Of a stretch of 64,000 nt of DNA, positions 1 through 10,722 are shown one piece after another. Numbering within the stretch: position 1 is the first letter of the stretch; every line of letters starts with the position of its first letter. The translations under genes and the position numbers were made by a program. The stretch covers positions 62,001-126,000 of the forward strand of contig JAPDRN010000093.1 of assembly GCA_030247855.1 (NCBI GenBank), written 5' to 3'. The notes below the pieces were generated by a model. It was not told the DNA's origin and ran no database searches. It saw only the letters and a list, made by a program, of their open reading frames with translations. The DNA comes from Knufia peltigerae (taxonomy: Eukaryota; Ascomycota; Eurotiomycetes; Chaetothyriales; Trichomeriaceae).

Positions 1-740
1 CACAGTCGACTCGACCGCCAACGTCCTGAAGGGTGGCATAGGATTGAGATGTGGAATATTCAAGGCTTGCTGCAGCGATGCTAGTCGCTTGTCTGCAATA
101 TCGGATGGGTTGATAGCCAGAGGCATGATCGACTTGTTGTGACCGTCGATCTCCATAGGACTACGTGAGAGCTCATACTCGGAAGTCTCAAGTGGTGGCT
201 CGAGCATGTCGTCGTCGAAGGAGAGAGGTGTCTTGGCCTCGGCCTCTTCGGGGGAGGACAAGTCGCCAGATCCATCCGCTTGAGGCTCCAACAGACTGGA
301 TGGATCTTTGATACCTTTACGATTGAAGTAGTGAAGCGCGTCGGCCAGGCTAACTTGCCTCCCCCGTACGAGGAAGACTTTATCCTTGTCATCTCCTTTC
401 TGCTGTAAGCCTTGACGGACCAAATCAAGCATTTCATGCTCTTTCTTCTTCTTGTCTAGACCCCATGTGTGGAGGCGACTTTTGTACATACGCTCCCTTC
501 GGATCGGGTTAGCGGATAGACCTACAACAAAAACAACAAAAGTACCTACGTGGGAGTAAAATCGAATTCCTTTTTCAGGTGTTCGGCCACATCTTTTAAA
601 GTACGACCCTCTTCGAAATAAAGCTGGGTGATTAAAGGCCGGTGTCTTCGCCACTCTTCGCTGGTGTAGGAGTTGGACGAGCGTTTCGAAACCTTGCCTT
701 TGCGGTCGGGATCAACAAAGGTCGGCTCGGCCGAAGCCAT
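1..740 (-). CDS. Clr5-domain protein, 3' end cut by window edge
   Basis: Two exons: 550..740 and <1..496, with a 53-nt intron at 497..549 (GTAGGT donor, GCTAAC branch, AG acceptor). The frame stays open to base 1, so the C-terminus lies outside the window. Residues from about 25 to 75 match the fungal Clr5 domain: a W-x-x-HRPLI segment, then YFEEGRTLKDVAEHL, then across the intron ERMYKSRLHTWGLDK. Clr5 domains are short helical, Myb-like modules found at the N-terminus of many filamentous-fungal proteins. They are thought to be DNA-binding or regulatory, but few have been studied. The part after the domain is hydrophilic and low in complexity. I chose the ATG at 740 (MASAEP); an in-frame ATG at 782 would add 14 residues. 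Nothing visible identifies the targets. Confidence 0.75.
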
Positions 741-1456
741 GATGTGGACTTTCCCTCCGACCAGGCCTGAGTCGTCTCTCACCGGTTGATTACTGCATCA
801 TCTGGACGGATAGATTGAATGAGGCCGAGGATCGTCGAACGGACTATGGCACTGTGGTTGGTCATGCGGTGAGAAGGGGCCGAAACAGCTACTGAATAGC
901 CGGGATTGAGCTGGCCTGGAGGATTCTTGATTCCCTGAGGCGGTGGAAGCCTGAATTGATTGACTCGATCTACCGTAGCTCTTCGCCAGAGTATTTGACC
1001 AGGCAACAAGAGAGACAAAGGAGCAGGCGCTTGAGGTACTTTTGAAAAAGGTGAGAAGGCACGTTTCAGGCGGTAGAAAGGTGCGTGATGGATAGGCCGG
1101 CGTGGGGTGGACACAAAAAAGGCGAAGTAATGTTCTGGAAGCCAGGCAATATGGGTCCTCTCGGAGTCTCGGTAGGTCAGTCAGTCTGTACGAGGAAGCT
1201 TTGGGGGCGTCTGGCCCGGGGATTGGCGTGTGCACCGGCAGTGAGAAACAACGAAGGGTAAAAGTCAAGTAGACAGTGTTTGCGTCTGGTGGTCGCCGAT
1301 GTAAAATAATCACTTCGGAAGTGTCAAGTCAAACGCCACAGTCCAGGATCTTTTCTCGAGAGCCATGTCGGATGCGATGAGTGGCGGATGGCAGTGGAAT
1401 GTTGATGGGTGGTGATGGGTGATTCACCCATTAATTCCCTGTCGGCCATGCAAACA

Positions 1457-1472
1457 GGGGGGGTTGGGGGGG
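1457..1472 (+). other. Putative G-quadruplex motif (G7-TT-G7)
   Basis: Two runs of seven G separated by TT fit the G3+N1-7 four-tract rule on the plus strand. It lies about 0.7 kb upstream of the Clr5 gene start. More G-runs follow at about 1637-1650. Folding is inferred from the pattern only. Confidence 0.45.
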
Positions 1473-1743
1473 TGTTCTTTTGACAAGGAGGAGGGGCACA
1501 AGCCGCCTCAACTTCTCTCTCTCGCACCATCCGAGTCAGCGCGGCCTCTTGCAATTCCACCTTCCCACTTAGATCATCTTTCGGGGTCAACTATGATTCA
1601 TCTACTCCGTATAATGGCCAACGCACCAGCGAAAGGAGGGAGGGGGAGTCTGGTAAGCGTGGTGGCCCCCGATCCATCAATTCCTCCCTCCCACTTCCAG
1701 GGACTGTACGTATGTACGGGTATGCTGATCACCAAACTATTGT

Positions 1744-1784
1744 ACTAGGCAAGGTAATTCCCACTATACTAGGCGAGGCCATTC
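1744..1784 (+). repeat. Imperfect tandem repeat, two units of 24 nt
   Basis: ACTAGGCAAGGTAATTC at 1744-1760 recurs as ACTAGGCGAGGCCATTC at 1768-1784, with 14 of 17 positions identical. No gene overlaps it. Confidence 0.5.
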
Positions 1785-3427
1785 GCAAAAGTACCTCCGG
1801 AAAATATACCGATGACAAGCAGCTTATTGTTACACAACAGATACTACTCGCACAGATAGCTACCAATAAAAGTGACCGCGTCGCACTCATGTACCAGGGT
1901 CGGAAACAGAACAAACAAAGGGAGTACTGGCATCGAGATGGACCGCAAATTTCCTTACACTCACGAGATCAACGCCGCGAGACGTGTTTCATCGGCTCCC
2001 TGGCCACCTTTCTGTCAAAGTGCGAACCCAAAAAATGTACCGATTTTCATTGTTCGGCACAACTTCTTCTGCCTTCACTACGAAATTGACTTCCTCTCCT
2101 GCCAATTGGCCAGATTGCTGGGTGGTGGTAGGGAGAAAATGGACGCCCAGCCCACGCTCGAATCGAATGACTAGTTCGCGACCTGCCCCTTTAGGCTAGT
2201 GGTGGCTGTGCAAAAGTTGACAAGCTTTGGGACAGAAAAGGGAAACAGGTGCCGTCGAACGACAGGGAGGAATTCTACCGAGTACCTGATTGGGATCAGA
2301 CTACGGAGTCGAGAGGCTTGTTCTCGCTGTAGCCCTCGTTGTTCCGCTCCCAATTCTACCACAATCACGCGGCGTGCACAGCACGGAGCACCACTCCATC
2401 GGATCGCCTACCATGGCTGCTACTTACGAGCTCCAATATCCGCGGTAGAGGAGAAGATTGGACCAGCTCTACAACCTTCATGCCTGGCTTTCCTCTCGTC
2501 GTGTTTTCTCATTTTACAAGCCCCAGCAACACCCAATGGATCATCATTTCAGGTACATCTGCCGTAATCTGCCCGTTCAAAAGCCGAAGTTTCACCTGCA
2601 AAAGAGTCGAGGTTCGATTTCCGAGAAACCAGGATACGGAATACGGAGTACTCGTGCCTCGGGATCTAACAAGCATCGACCTCCGAGAGGACACTGAGGG
2701 TCGAATTTTTATGATATCCACACGTCTGTGGATTCGACGCCCAAAAGTATTAGTAACTCTTTGGGGGGGGTACTGGTACAATAATAAGAAATCCGTGCCT
2801 GATGACTTGACTTCCTATGTACATTGAGGTACTGGGAGGATACCTAGGTTAGCCATTTCCAATGGAGCCATGCGTCCCGGCGCCCGTAGTCGTAGATGTC
2901 GCACGGAGGATATGCCTGAATTGATCGTTATGGATAGAATGTGCACAATTCCTTTCGGCTTCTTCCATGGCCACTGGTTCTATCCGGGCTCCGTGAGAAA
3001 CCCCCAAACGTGGGACGCGGTACGTGTCAGAAATCTCGCCTGTGTAAGCATCATCTCCCAGAATGCAACTCTGGGGTTTTGCTTGTTGATGACAGCCTCA
3101 CGGGGGCCGAAAAAAGAAATAAGAAAAAACTAGAGCTGTTTTTGGATTTTGGAATGTTGACCCTCATCCTCGGTATGCACCTGAGATACTCCCCTTTGGC
3201 CGCGTCACTGTCCGCCACCGTGACGCGCCCTCTCACTTTTTGACCTCACATGCGATGTTTCTATCCGAATCCGAAATTCATGGCCAAGGAAAAATTGATG
3301 GACGGGTGGCGAGATCTTTTCTGTGTCAAATCGGTTGCGATGCGGTGAGGGAAATGCTACTTGCATGCATCAAAGGGGGGCCCGACAGCAACCAACAACA
3401 AGACCAAACAAGGGGGGAGCTCATCCT

Positions 3428-4612
3428 TCAACTCTGTCTTTGCTTTTCCATACCGATCACCAGCTGCGCCTCCGGACCCAAATCGTCATCGACCACGGTA
3501 TGGAACGTTGCGCAAAGCTCCCTGAACTTTGTCTCAACCCACTTATGATCTTCATCTTCAGCCTCGAGTAGACGGGCCTGAAATTTCTGTATCCGATTGG
3601 GGAAGACTTCCAATTTCTTCACGGCCAGCCTGTCCGCCGTCGTCTCACCGACTGTAACCCTCCATGCGGCACTCAGGTCGTTCCGCCAGGCGGAATCGAC
3701 CGCATAATCGTCCACGAAATCGCCGCACCCGTAGACGATCAGCTTGCCCTTGTACACCTCGACACCTTGGATGTGATGACTACTGTGGCCATGGATAATG
3801 TCCACGTCGCACTCGTCGATCAGCCAGTGTGCGGTTGAAACGATTTCTTGCGACGGCTGCCACCGATAATTCGGACCCCAGTGCACGGAGACAACTTTCA
3901 GCGTTGAACGCTTTTGCCCGGATCGTTGATTTTCATCTTCGGTCGTAATCTGCCTCCTCATGAGGTCTCGACTCGTGCGCGTATAGTCAATCAGGTTGAA
4001 ACACTCCTCACCTCTCCAGTCGGCAGGGTGATCTGAAAAGCTCCAGCACTTGACTAACCAGCTCCCATTCCCGAGCTTGATGGTGCCCGGCTGACTCGCC
4101 TCTTCCTTTGTTCTTCCTGCCCCGGCAAACTCGATGCCCGCTTCGGTGAGTGTTTGTACCGTTTCAAGCAACCCCTCCCTATTCCAATCAAGGGTATGAT
4201 TATTTGCAAGACAAACACTGGCTCTCTGCGAGCCGCCGCCTAAGCCCACATCCACCAGACATCTCACATTACCCGGATGACTTCGGTAATTGAACACCTT
4301 GCCCGGCCACGGTACGGTGGTCGTGGTCAATGCAGTCTCGAGGTTGACTACCACACCATCAGAACTGCGAATGAGGTGGCCGGCGTTGCCCCAGGGCGAG
4401 AGATAGTCGTACGACTTTAGTTGAGGGTTCTTTGGTATGATGTACTTGTCGACCGTCTGCGCAGCATGTTCTGGGCAAGATGCCGGTTGTTCACGCGCAA
4501 TACTGGTCGGTAAGAGAGCATCGACGAGCCGTCCGATCATCAGATCACCTAGTAGGAGGATTGTAAACGTCGATGTCTCTGGTCCATCTCTGGAACCTGC
4601 GGTGTCACTCAT
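3428..4612 (-). CDS. CapA/PGA_cap-family metallophosphatase-like protein
   Basis: One uninterrupted frame of 394 residues from the ATG at 4612; an in-frame ATG at 4738 would give 436. I prefer 4612 because the conserved domain starts 21 residues later. Motifs in order are GDLMIGR (22-28), VNLETAL (89-95), LANNHTLDW (135-143), HWGPNY (244-249) and HGHSSHH (274-280). These match the bacterial capsule-synthesis protein CapA/PgsA family (PGA_cap), which has a calcineurin-like metal-binding fold. In Bacillus, CapA takes part in poly-gamma-glutamate export. Fungal copies are common but have no proven role. No signal peptide or membrane segment is apparent, so it is probably cytosolic. Lack of introns and a mainly bacterial family suggest ancient transfer, which is inference. 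It is divergent from the RRM gene. Confidence 0.85.
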   Translation of the reverse strand: MSDTAGSRDGPETSTFTILLLGDLMIGRLVDALLPTSIAREQPASCPEHAAQTVDKYIIPKNPQLKSYDYLSPWGNAGHLIRSSDGVVVNLETALTTTTVPWPGKVFNYRSHPGNVRCLVDVGLGGGSQRASVCLANNHTLDWNREGLLETVQTLTEAGIEFAGAGRTKEEASQPGTIKLGNGSWLVKCWSFSDHPADWRGEECFNLIDYTRTSRDLMRRQITTEDENQRSGQKRSTLKVVSVHWGPNYRWQPSQEIVSTAHWLIDECDVDIIHGHSSHHIQGVEVYKGKLIVYGCGDFVDDYAVDSAWRNDLSAAWRVTVGETTADRLAVKKLEVFPNRIQKFQARLLEAEDEDHKWVETKFRELCATFHTVVDDDLGPEAQLVIGMEKQRQS

Positions 4613-5424
4613 ATCTGAACAGCCTTCCCAACACGGCCTCAGGATCTTGTCATATCGATTGAGGGGGAGGATGTGACGATAGTCAGTCCTCGCGGAGAGG
4701 GCAGCAAGACTTGATTTGGAACTAGAACGATAGAGCATCCAAACGTTTGCAGCATAGGGTCGTAGTCTTTACTCTGGATACATTAAAAAGAAAGGATTCA
4801 AGATCACATCTCATCTGCTGATGATGGTGAGATCTCAAGATCAACCCAAAAGGACGTGGGGTTAGCGGAGAGCGATTCAACTAATAAGTCAAAGATTCGC
4901 CCTCCCCGGAAGGTCATATCCGGTGATCTGCACAGATGGACCAGAAATCGCGCTCCACAGAAAAGATATAGTAAAGCAATTAGACGTTTTGGACAGAATA
5001 TTCACTCGAACGCCGAGACAATAGCATACCATCAACATTAAGCCCATTCCCCTGTTGCCATGATCCGGTCTACATGACACTTTTTGGAGCCGCTCGCAGC
5101 TTAAAGCGAATATCTCAACCGGCGGCGCTAAGCCCAGAGTGGTTGGAAAAACATGCTAATCAACAGCACGTTTCTTGGCGCGTAGAAACTCGCGGTGACA
5201 AAATTTCCCACGGTCGAGATCGAGCGAGCGAGAGATAGACAACGAAGCCTCGTGACGAACAGGGTCCTCAACCTCGCAAAGCATCTCATCTTGTCGGTTA
5301 TCACCTTACGATCTTTCGTCTTCCGTTTTCATCTCCCCTCTCTCCCCCCCTTTTGGCAACCCCTCCGCCACCGAAGAAATTAAAAAAAAAACCAGACAGC
5401 CTTCCCCCACCAGCCCATTCCAAA
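4613..5424. promoter_or_regulatory. Divergent promoter region, CapA-like / RRM gene
   Basis: The 0.8-kb spacer lies between two divergent genes and must carry both promoters. The last 150 bases before 5425 are pyrimidine-rich (runs of CTCCCC and CTTCCG), then an A-rich tract at 5380-5392, typical of leaders of well-expressed fungal genes. No gene is evident. No discrete binding site could be assigned. Confidence 0.5.
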
Positions 5425-6582
5425 ATGGAGGATTCGGCAGCATCACCCTCGACGCCGCGTCAATATGCCAACTTTCGTTCCGCGGCGTCGATGAACTGGC
5501 GCGTCAAGGACGATTCACCTCGCGTCGAACCGCAACAGTCACGAAACAGCCGGACCAACACGCCTCGTCAACAGAATGGTGGTGCCGCTGAAGACAACAA
5601 CAGCAACAACGCCGCCAACCCCGGCACGAGGCTGTACGTGGGGAATTTGCTCTACACGGCCCAACGGACCGACATCGAGTCCCTGTTTGCCGAGCGTGGC
5701 TTCACCGTCGTCGGTGTGAGCATCTCGACCGACCCGTTCACGGGACGGAACCCGAGCTACTGCTTTGTCGACCTGGACTCTCCCGAGGAAGCTCAACGCG
5801 CCATCGCCGAGCTCAACGGTGTCGATGTCCTTGGACGCGTGTTGAAAGTGAGTCCCGGAGTGGCCAAGCGTGGATCGGCACAGGGTGGTCAGAACGGTTC
5901 CGGCCTCGGCGGAGGTGCCGGTAGAGAAGTCCGTACGAAGACTTATGATCGTGGATATGCAAGAGATGTCAGAGAAGAAAGAAGTAAGTTTTTTCTTTGT
6001 TTTGTGTTGATCACTTTCGCAACTCGTTTCATGGCGTCGAATCTCTCCACTTGTTTGAAGTATCATGTGTACTAATTTATCACGAAAAAAGGCGGCGATT
6101 ACAAACCTTCGTTCGACCGGGGGTCCCGCACCGACGCCAGTTCACACTGGCAGGCACCCCAGAACGAAGGAAGGAGGTTGTACGTCGGGGGGCTGCCTCG
6201 CATCGAGCCCCAGTCGGCGCTCGACGAGGAGATCCAGGTGCTTTTCTCCACGACCGACGTGACCCCGTCGGCCGTGTCCAAGTTGATCTCGCCTCACCCC
6301 AGCAAGGCCACCGAACCGGGAAACCATTACTACTGCTTCGTCGACGTGCCGAGGGTCGAGGACGTCGATGTCGTGATCGACCAACTCGCCGGCAAGGAAG
6401 GTAGCTGGGGTGGTCCTCTACGCGTTAGTCGCGCGAGGGGAGGAGAGAGAAAAGTCACCCGGGAGCAAGGGGTGACCGGCAGCAACAGTGGTACCACCGG
6501 AGAGAGAAGGTCGGCTGGACCGGGCACGTGGAGACGAAGGGATGATCAAGAACAGCCTCCAACGCAGGGGCCCGAGGAGTAA
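5425..6582 (+). CDS. RNA-binding protein with two RRM domains
   Basis: Exons 5425..5983 and 6092..6582, with an intron of 108 nt (GTAAGT donor, TACTAAT branch, AAG acceptor), encode 349 residues. The N-terminus (1-67) is polar and Asn/Ser-rich. RRM1 spans about 69-147, with RNP2 LYVGNL (70-75) and RNP1-like PSYCFVD (110-116). A Gly-rich linker follows. RRM2 covers about 215-300, with LYVGGL and YYCFVDV as its RNP strands. The C-terminal tail is rich in Arg, Gly and Gln. Tandem RRMs with disordered flanks point to binding of single-stranded RNA, but the exact role (splicing, export or translation) cannot be read from the sequence. Note the intron separates the two RRMs. Product identity beyond the domain level is not claimed. 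Confidence 0.9.
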
Positions 6583-7079
6583 GCAGGTGCATATTTTGTG
6601 CGCCTTACATCTTATGGTGGCCAATCTGCAATTGCACAGCACATTGAGCAATGAGAATTGGGTATGATCTCTTTTTCTTGTCAGGGTTGTCATCGCACAC
6701 GCACAGCAGACACCACGACATAAAGAGAAGTGATTCGAGATGAATCTTTTAGTATTGGGTTTGTTCTTGGACAGGCAGCGGGCTGTGCTCTAAAGCAAAA
6801 GAAAGATGTCGAGAGGTTTAATGTCAATGTCGAGTACCAAATCGCACCGAATTGCAAGAGCTCGTTTGAACATACCAAGTGCCATACATCAAATCAATCA
6901 TTCAAGATCTGGCGCTGGCCAAAATATGAAACATTCCTAAGAGAAAATCTAAAGGAACAGAAATCCCCCAATTCAAATTCTCAAGAAGTCAGGCACAGTG
7001 TCCAAGAGTATCTTGGTTGAGATTCTTTCACTACCTGAGTACCTACTTTGGAATCCCCAATTCCTAACAGAATCTTACC
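6583..7079. other. Convergent 3' intergenic region
   Basis: Contains the 3' ends of the RRM gene (+) and the dehydrogenase gene (-). It is moderately AT-rich in 6720-7040 and has no convincing open frame. Confidence 0.5.
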
Positions 7080-8399
7080 TTATCTACCCTTCAATTTGAC
7101 AGGGTATTCGGTCGTCTCAATGTCATCGGGATACTTGAGCCCAGCCTTTCTTCTGACTTCGTCCATTACCTCCATGATCAGGATACTCTCTTGCCACGTC
7201 ATCGACTCGGATTCGAGTTTTCCTTCCAGCCAGGCTTTGGCGGCCGCGTCAGCCTCGTACTATTTTGAACAGTCAGTAACTTTTCTTTTGGTCATCAAAA
7301 ACATTGTGCATTAACATACCATCATTCCGTGTGCTCCAGCCTCAAAAGTAAACGTCTTATCAATGACCTCTTGCCCCTTATCCTTGGGCACGAGCCTGTA
7401 CCTCGTCGGTCTGTATATGGGACCCCAAACCTGAATCTCCCCCTTTTCGCCCTGAACGCGGACCGTGGGCACCTCGACTTCGGGACCTCTCCCTCTTGCT
7501 GGGTCGTCACTCACGCGCATGGCCGTCGTCGCAACCGCGTGAGCCTTTGTCTTGCCGCTGGGTGTCGACTTGGGGAACTCGAGCAGGATGATGGTCGACT
7601 CGTCGGCGTGCGTGCGTGGTTCGAACGTCATGGTCGCGCCCACGACCTTGGGCCGGTCTTGTTCCCGCAACGACGGTGACAATGTATGGTACAACGTCTG
7701 AAACGCCCACGTGAGGGAGTACACACCCAGGTCCAGCAAACAACCTCCGGCCAGATCGAGGTTGACCATGCGGTGGTCCACGGCGAACGAGTCCTCCGGG
7801 ACGGCACCTATACTCATGTCCGAGCTCACCCTGACGACCTCGCCAATGTCGTTGTCCATGATGTGTTTCCTGATGGTCTTGCTGATGGGAAAGTACCGCG
7901 TCCACACGGCCTCCATGAAAAACAGACCCTTCTCTTTCGCGGTCTGGTATAACTTTTTCGCCTGAGCCGCATTCACCGTCAGGGCCTTTTCGCAAAGCAC
8001 GGGTTTATTGTGCTGCAGTGCAAGCATGGCGTTCTGAAAGTGGTGAGAATGCGGCGTGCCAATGTAGATGATGTCGACGTTGGGGTCCTTCACCAGGTCC
8101 TCGTAGGACCCGTAGGGTGTGCAAGAGGGAGTAGATTGGACGGGAGCCACGACTTCCGAGATGAACTTTTGGGCTGATGACAGGGACGAAGAGGATGCGA
8201 CGGCGGTGATGACATGTTTGATGTCCACGACATTTCGAGTCGATGGGTCGAGGAGGATATCTTTGGCAAAGGTACGTACGATACCGCCCGTGGCTGTAGT
8301 GAGGAAAGAGGTAAATTAGTTGACCTGAGATCGCAGGGCTTTTGAAGCCACGGGCAACTCACCCATCATCCCCCACCGAACCTGTTTTGGTGCTGCCAT
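7080..8399 (-). CDS. Gfo/Idh/MocA oxidoreductase (D-xylose 1-dehydrogenase / dihydrodiol dehydrogenase type)
   Basis: Three exons: 8363..8399, 7320..8293 and 7080..7259, with introns of 69 and 60 nt; 396 residues. The NAD(P)-binding Rossmann fold opens with RWGMMATGGI (8-17). The family's EKP-type motif appears as CEKALTVNA (113-121), with the catalytic Lys kept. The substrate-domain signature LLDLGVYSLTWAFQTLY follows near 210. This arrangement is that of dimeric dihydrodiol dehydrogenase and fungal NADP-dependent D-xylose 1-dehydrogenases, which oxidise the anomeric carbon of aldoses or trans-dihydrodiols in the cytosol. Which substrate applies here cannot be told from sequence alone. The first exon encodes only 12 residues and the third finishes the C-terminal helices. 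Pro in EKP is replaced by Ala. No linked sugar-metabolism genes are visible. Confidence 0.87.
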
Positions 8400-9187
8400 G
8401 TTTCAAGCTATATCCGCACCTATTGACAAGTAGTCTTTCAACGAATTTCACTTGCACGCAAACGTTCTCTGGTCAAGAGGTCAATTGTAAACAACACAAC
8501 TGAAGAGTACCTAGCCAAGGTATATACATGGTTCTTTATTGGGGGGAGAAAACATCGCGGGGAAAAGGCCGTGGATGGTCGTCAGTCACTCAACGTCATT
8601 GAACAATAACTTCAGCCGCTGCAAGAGTGACAGACCATCATGCGCAATAAATAATTCAGCCTGATATGAAGCCAGCCGCTTGCAGAATCAGAGGGTCATA
8701 AGTGATGGATCATTGATGTTGTTTCAACGAGTCAAAATGGTGCCCTGTTGGGTCAATCATCGGCCTCGATGCCGGTGATGCCGGTCTGCGGCCCTGGAAT
8801 TATTTTCCTGGGTAACGGGGATACGATGTACGGAGTACGCGTTTCTTAGATGCCATCAATAATTGAATTCACTGGGATGGAAGCCATAAGGACCGCCAAA
8901 TCATTTTCCTGGTGTGCAAAGATTGATGTTCTGAATTAGGAGGTGTTGATTCTCAAAGCTAGGACGTTTGTGCGCATTCCCTTAATTCACCAAAACCTCG
9001 AGCTTTTTTCCCTTGAAGCTCCAAGAAAAAATCTCCCCATATCTTGTACACGTTTGCAAACATGGCTCTAGCGTCGAGGGTTTTCATATGTCATTTCCAG
9101 CCACCGTTCCAGGGGCAGAGAAGTCCCCAATGCAATAACAAAAAACCACTTTTTTGTCTTGCTCCCGAAGTTTCCGGATGAGGTCGT
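8400..9187. other. Intergenic region upstream of the dehydrogenase
   Basis: It holds the dehydrogenase promoter and the 3' end of adk, both minus strand. No gene is seen. A TACGGAGTA nonamer sits at 8829-8837, and there is a short GATGCCGGT direct duplication around 8765-8785. Confidence 0.5.
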
Positions 9188-10170
9188 CTATCGTGCAAGT
9201 CCGATCTTGTTCAGGATGCTGCTACCTGAAGTCTTGGAGTCTCCAAAAATGCCGAGGAGGCTCTTCCATACGTGCTCAGGATCTTGACTGGCATCCACTC
9301 CCGACCAGATGCCCTTGGTCTTGTAGTAGCCGACGACCGGGGTGGTTTGTTGATGATATGTCCCCAGTCTCTTCTTAAGAGTTTCCGCATTGTCATCGGT
9401 TCTTTGGATCAGAGGCTCGCCGGTGATGTCGTCCTTCATAGCTTCCTTGGGTGGGTTGAAGACTTTGTGGTACGACCGTCCGGAGGCAGGGTGGATTAGG
9501 CGGCCAGTAATACGCGAAACCAGCAGGCCATCATCGATTTGTAGCTCGATGGCATGCTTGAGAGGCTTCTTCTCGCTTTCAAGCATATTGTCGAGACCCT
9601 CGGCCTGTGCGACGGTACGTGGGAAGCCATCGAGAATGAAGCTTTTACTAGTCAGCACAAATCACGTCTTGTATAGCTCGTGTCAGTTTTACCCGTTGGC
9701 GCATTCCCTGTTCGTCTCCAGCTCGCTCTTGATCATGTTGATCATAATGTCGTCGCTGACCAGACCTCCCTGATCCATGATCTTCTTGGCTTCGCGTCCC
9801 AGAACCGTCTTCTTAGCTACTTGAGCTCGGAGCATGTCGCCGGTGGCCTACATTCCATGTGAGTAGTCATCTCAGACGTCGGGACCCGAAAATTTACGCA
9901 CCAGATGGCAGATGCAGTACTTGTCCTTGATTCGGGGGGCCTGCGTTCCTTTGCCTGTCCAGAATTAGTCAGTTGGCGCGTAGAGGCGCATGGAGATGTC
10001 GGAAACTTGCCTGCGCCCGGAGGTCCCATGAGAATCATTCGCATCGACTCGGCTTTGGGCTGCTTGCTGCCGCCAGCTTCTAGCCGCTGTTCGAGTTCCC
10101 ATATTCTGGATTCCAGCTTGTGCACTTGGTCTTTCAAGTTTGAAACTATGTCGTCGGTGATTGGTGCCAT
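9188..10170 (-). CDS. ADK1: Adenylate kinase (cytosolic, ADK1 type)
   Basis: Four exons: 10011..10170, 9902..9954, 9693..9847 and 9188..9641; 273 residues. It converts ATP + AMP to two ADP and balances cellular adenylates. The P-loop GPPGAGKGTQ occupies 49-58, followed by ATGDMLRA, the NMP-binding GFILDGFPRT, and the LID segment GRLIHPASGRSYH of the long-form kinases. An N-terminal extension (about 8-31) is heptad-like and probably a helix. Intron 1 (9955..10010) has a GC donor (GCAAGT) rather than GT. It interrupts the codon for G54 of the P-loop, and only this splice restores GKGTQ. Introns 2 and 3 are ordinary (GTGCGT, GTAAAA). Short introns (51-56 nt) fit the rest of the window. Identity is certain at family level; cytosolic location follows from the absence of a presequence. 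Confidence 0.96.
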
Positions 10171-10722
10171 TGTGCGTGAACGGTTGTAGAGAAGAGACCT
10201 GACCAAGGTCGGGCTATTCGTAGGTCAGATAGGATGGGAGAGAAATAGCACGAAAGTGGAAGTACGAGCTCGACGGAGAGTGGTTAGTATGAGGGAATAC
10301 GTAGGAACACAGTGTACTCGATCTGTTGAGTTGAATTAATTGGTACCAGTTCAGGGTAGTTGAGGAAGCTCTTAAACGGGTCTTCGTGTTCTCCGCTGTA
10401 CCGAGCTCCAGTTCGCAGCCAAAAGACTCGCACTTGTCAGCCAAGAAAGTCACGTTTTCGCTTTTCCGTTTTTCCCTCGGCCTTTTGTCACTCTCTGGAC
10501 CAAAGGAAATCATGCTGCATTCTCCTACTCTGCCCGAACTTGGTCCGGTACATGCTTTGGTACTCGTCCTCATACCTGGCATCCCTCCTAAATAGCGTCA
10601 TTGCTCTCGAGACGATGCCTACAACTATCTCCTAGGCAAGATTGCCGTCGTGAACCCCCAACCGAGGACCTATAACCAGACATCCTTCGGTAAAAATTCA
10701 CAATTCTAATTGACCATGTTGA
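10171..10722. other. Intergenic region, adk promoter
   Basis: Probably holds the promoter of adk (-) and the 3' flank of the bZIP gene (-). Only short antisense frames without domains are present. Confidence 0.5.

Larger units (their letters stand above)
741..3427. other. Gene-poor 2.7-kb intergenic stretch
   Basis: Both neighbouring genes are on the minus strand, so this stretch holds the promoter of the Clr5 gene and the 3' flank of the CapA gene. The open frames here are short, overlap on both strands and show no recognisable domain, so I call none of them. It contains a G-rich run at 1457-1472, an imperfect 24-nt tandem repeat at 1744-1784, and two copies of the nonamer TACTCCGTA or its complement (1603 and 2642). 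Confidence 0.6.

Noticed and set aside
2605..2640. GGTTCGATTTCC resembling a tRNA B-box
   Set aside because: The flanking bases do not form a T-arm stem, and no A-box or acceptor stem is present.
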